5,484 nucleotides of DNA from Parcubacteria group bacterium. Its GTDB lineage: Bacteria; Patescibacteriota; Minisyncoccia; UBA6257; JAAZHW01. Position numbers and translations under genes: made by a program. Position 1 is the stretch's first letter. Each line of letters starts with the position of its first letter. Location: contig JAAZHW010000089.1 in NCBI GenBank assembly GCA_012510515.1, positions 1 to 5,484 on the forward strand. Direction: 5' to 3'. A model generated the notes under the pieces. It saw only the letters and a list, made by a program, of their open reading frames with translations. It did no database searches and was not told the origin of the DNA. Below, one piece after another: positions 4,961-5,484 of the stretch.

Positions 4961-5484
4961 TTATTGAGAAGACGTTGAATTTGAAGTATTGTTATTTAAA
5001 TAATCGGCTGACGACGTATTTGTTGATTCAATTAAAGAATTACTTATTGTTTCGGGCTCTAAACTTAAACTATAAAAATTATAAGTTTTTTCGTCAAAAA
5101 AGAATAAAAATTTATCATCATTACTTATTTTAATATCTTTAATTCTAAAAGTATTATTATTCAGTAATTTCGCTTCTAAGGTCTCTAAATTAATCTCGTA
5201 AATCATTTCATCAAAAGGATACATACCCATATAATAAACATCTGGCCATATGCCCCCAAAATTAGGATTAACAAAAATACTACAATAAAGTAATGACTTA
5301 TTATTAGCAAAAACACATTTATCTGGCAATGTAATATTAGGTATTTCGGCTAAAACCAAAGCATCTTTATTAATCAAACTTAATTTAGGTTGTTGATTAT
5401 TTGATTCAACTCTAAAAAGTAAACCGTATTTTCCTAAATGATCCCATTTTAAAATTAAACCATTTCCATTAACAAAAGGGGTAA
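4961..5484 (-). CDS. Beta-propeller-like (PD40/TolB-type) surface protein, 5' end outside window
   Basis: The reading frame is open to the right edge, so only the last 174 or so codons are visible and the true start is missing. A TTG at 5377 could be called a start, but coding clearly continues upstream with GLILKWDHLGKYGLLFR. Repeated pieces resemble blades of a WD40-like/PD40 propeller: ALVLAEIPNITLPDKCVFAN, then KSLLYCSIF, a YPFDEMIYEINLETLEAKLL blade with aromatic and acidic turns, and a last blade ISNDDKFLFFFDEKTYNFYSLSL. The DKC...LYC cysteine pair with the W-P-D-x-Y-Y stretch recalls uncharacterised proteins I associate with Parcubacteria genomes, often with an N-terminal membrane anchor. 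The C-terminal 25 residues are low-complexity Ser/Thr/Asn. No enzymatic motif is seen. The function is unknown; a surface or periplasm-like location is inferred. Confidence 0.65.
   Translation of the reverse strand, partial: TPFVNGNGLILKWDHLGKYGLLFRVESNNQQPKLSLINKDALVLAEIPNITLPDKCVFANNKSLLYCSIFVNPNFGGIWPDVYYMGMYPFDEMIYEINLETLEAKLLNNNTFRIKDIKISNDDKFLFFFDEKTYNFYSLSLEPETISNSLIESTNTSSADYLNNNTSNSTSSQ

Noticed and set aside
5375..5377. TTG as the start of the minus-strand gene
   Set aside because: The same frame stays open for another 35 codons to the window edge with propeller-like sequence, so the true start is outside.

Overview
The window is strongly A+T-rich and carries compact housekeeping genes from a bacterium that uses the standard code. 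Every complete gene ends in TAA except the HU gene (TAG), and no reading frame needs TGA recoding. The likely source is a Candidate Phyla Radiation (Patescibacteria) genome, probably Parcubacteria. The evidence is the short YidC and Jag proteins, the absence of Shine-Dalgarno sequences at all the starts, and a partial surface-type beta-propeller protein of a kind I associate with Parcubacteria. This assignment is an inference; a low-GC Firmicute-like lineage is the main alternative.

Layout: a short GC-rich remnant at the left edge is followed by tRNA-His (GTG) with its own promoter and terminator. Next come rny (RNase Y), with a promoter and a structured leader of about 100 nt, and an HU-family DNA-binding protein gene with a strong extended -10 promoter. 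A 17-bp inverted-repeat terminator separates HU from a convergent ECF-type sigma factor gene on the minus strand. Divergent from the sigma gene is rpmH-rnpA-yidD-yidC-jag, the conserved cluster found beside dnaA and oriC in many bacteria. Gaps within it run from a 1-nt overlap to 9 nt, so it is probably one operon. A 20-bp inverted-repeat terminator follows jag and also serves a convergent minus-strand gene that runs off the right edge.

How the genes fit together: the operon joins ribosome assembly (L34), tRNA 5' maturation (RNase P protein), membrane-protein insertion (YidD, YidC) and an RNA-binding partner (Jag/KhpB). RNase Y, a membrane-anchored endonuclease, and HU add RNA turnover and nucleoid organisation. 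No dnaA is visible, but one perfect DnaA box lies between rny and the HU gene, and two near-matches lie in the rny leader.

I see no mobile element, CRISPR array, phage gene or clearly novel system. The most interesting signals are regulatory: a probable leaderless rpmH transcript, an operator-like palindrome over the HU -35, nested inverted repeats before the rny start, and an ECF sigma gene upstream of rpmH where dnaA often sits.
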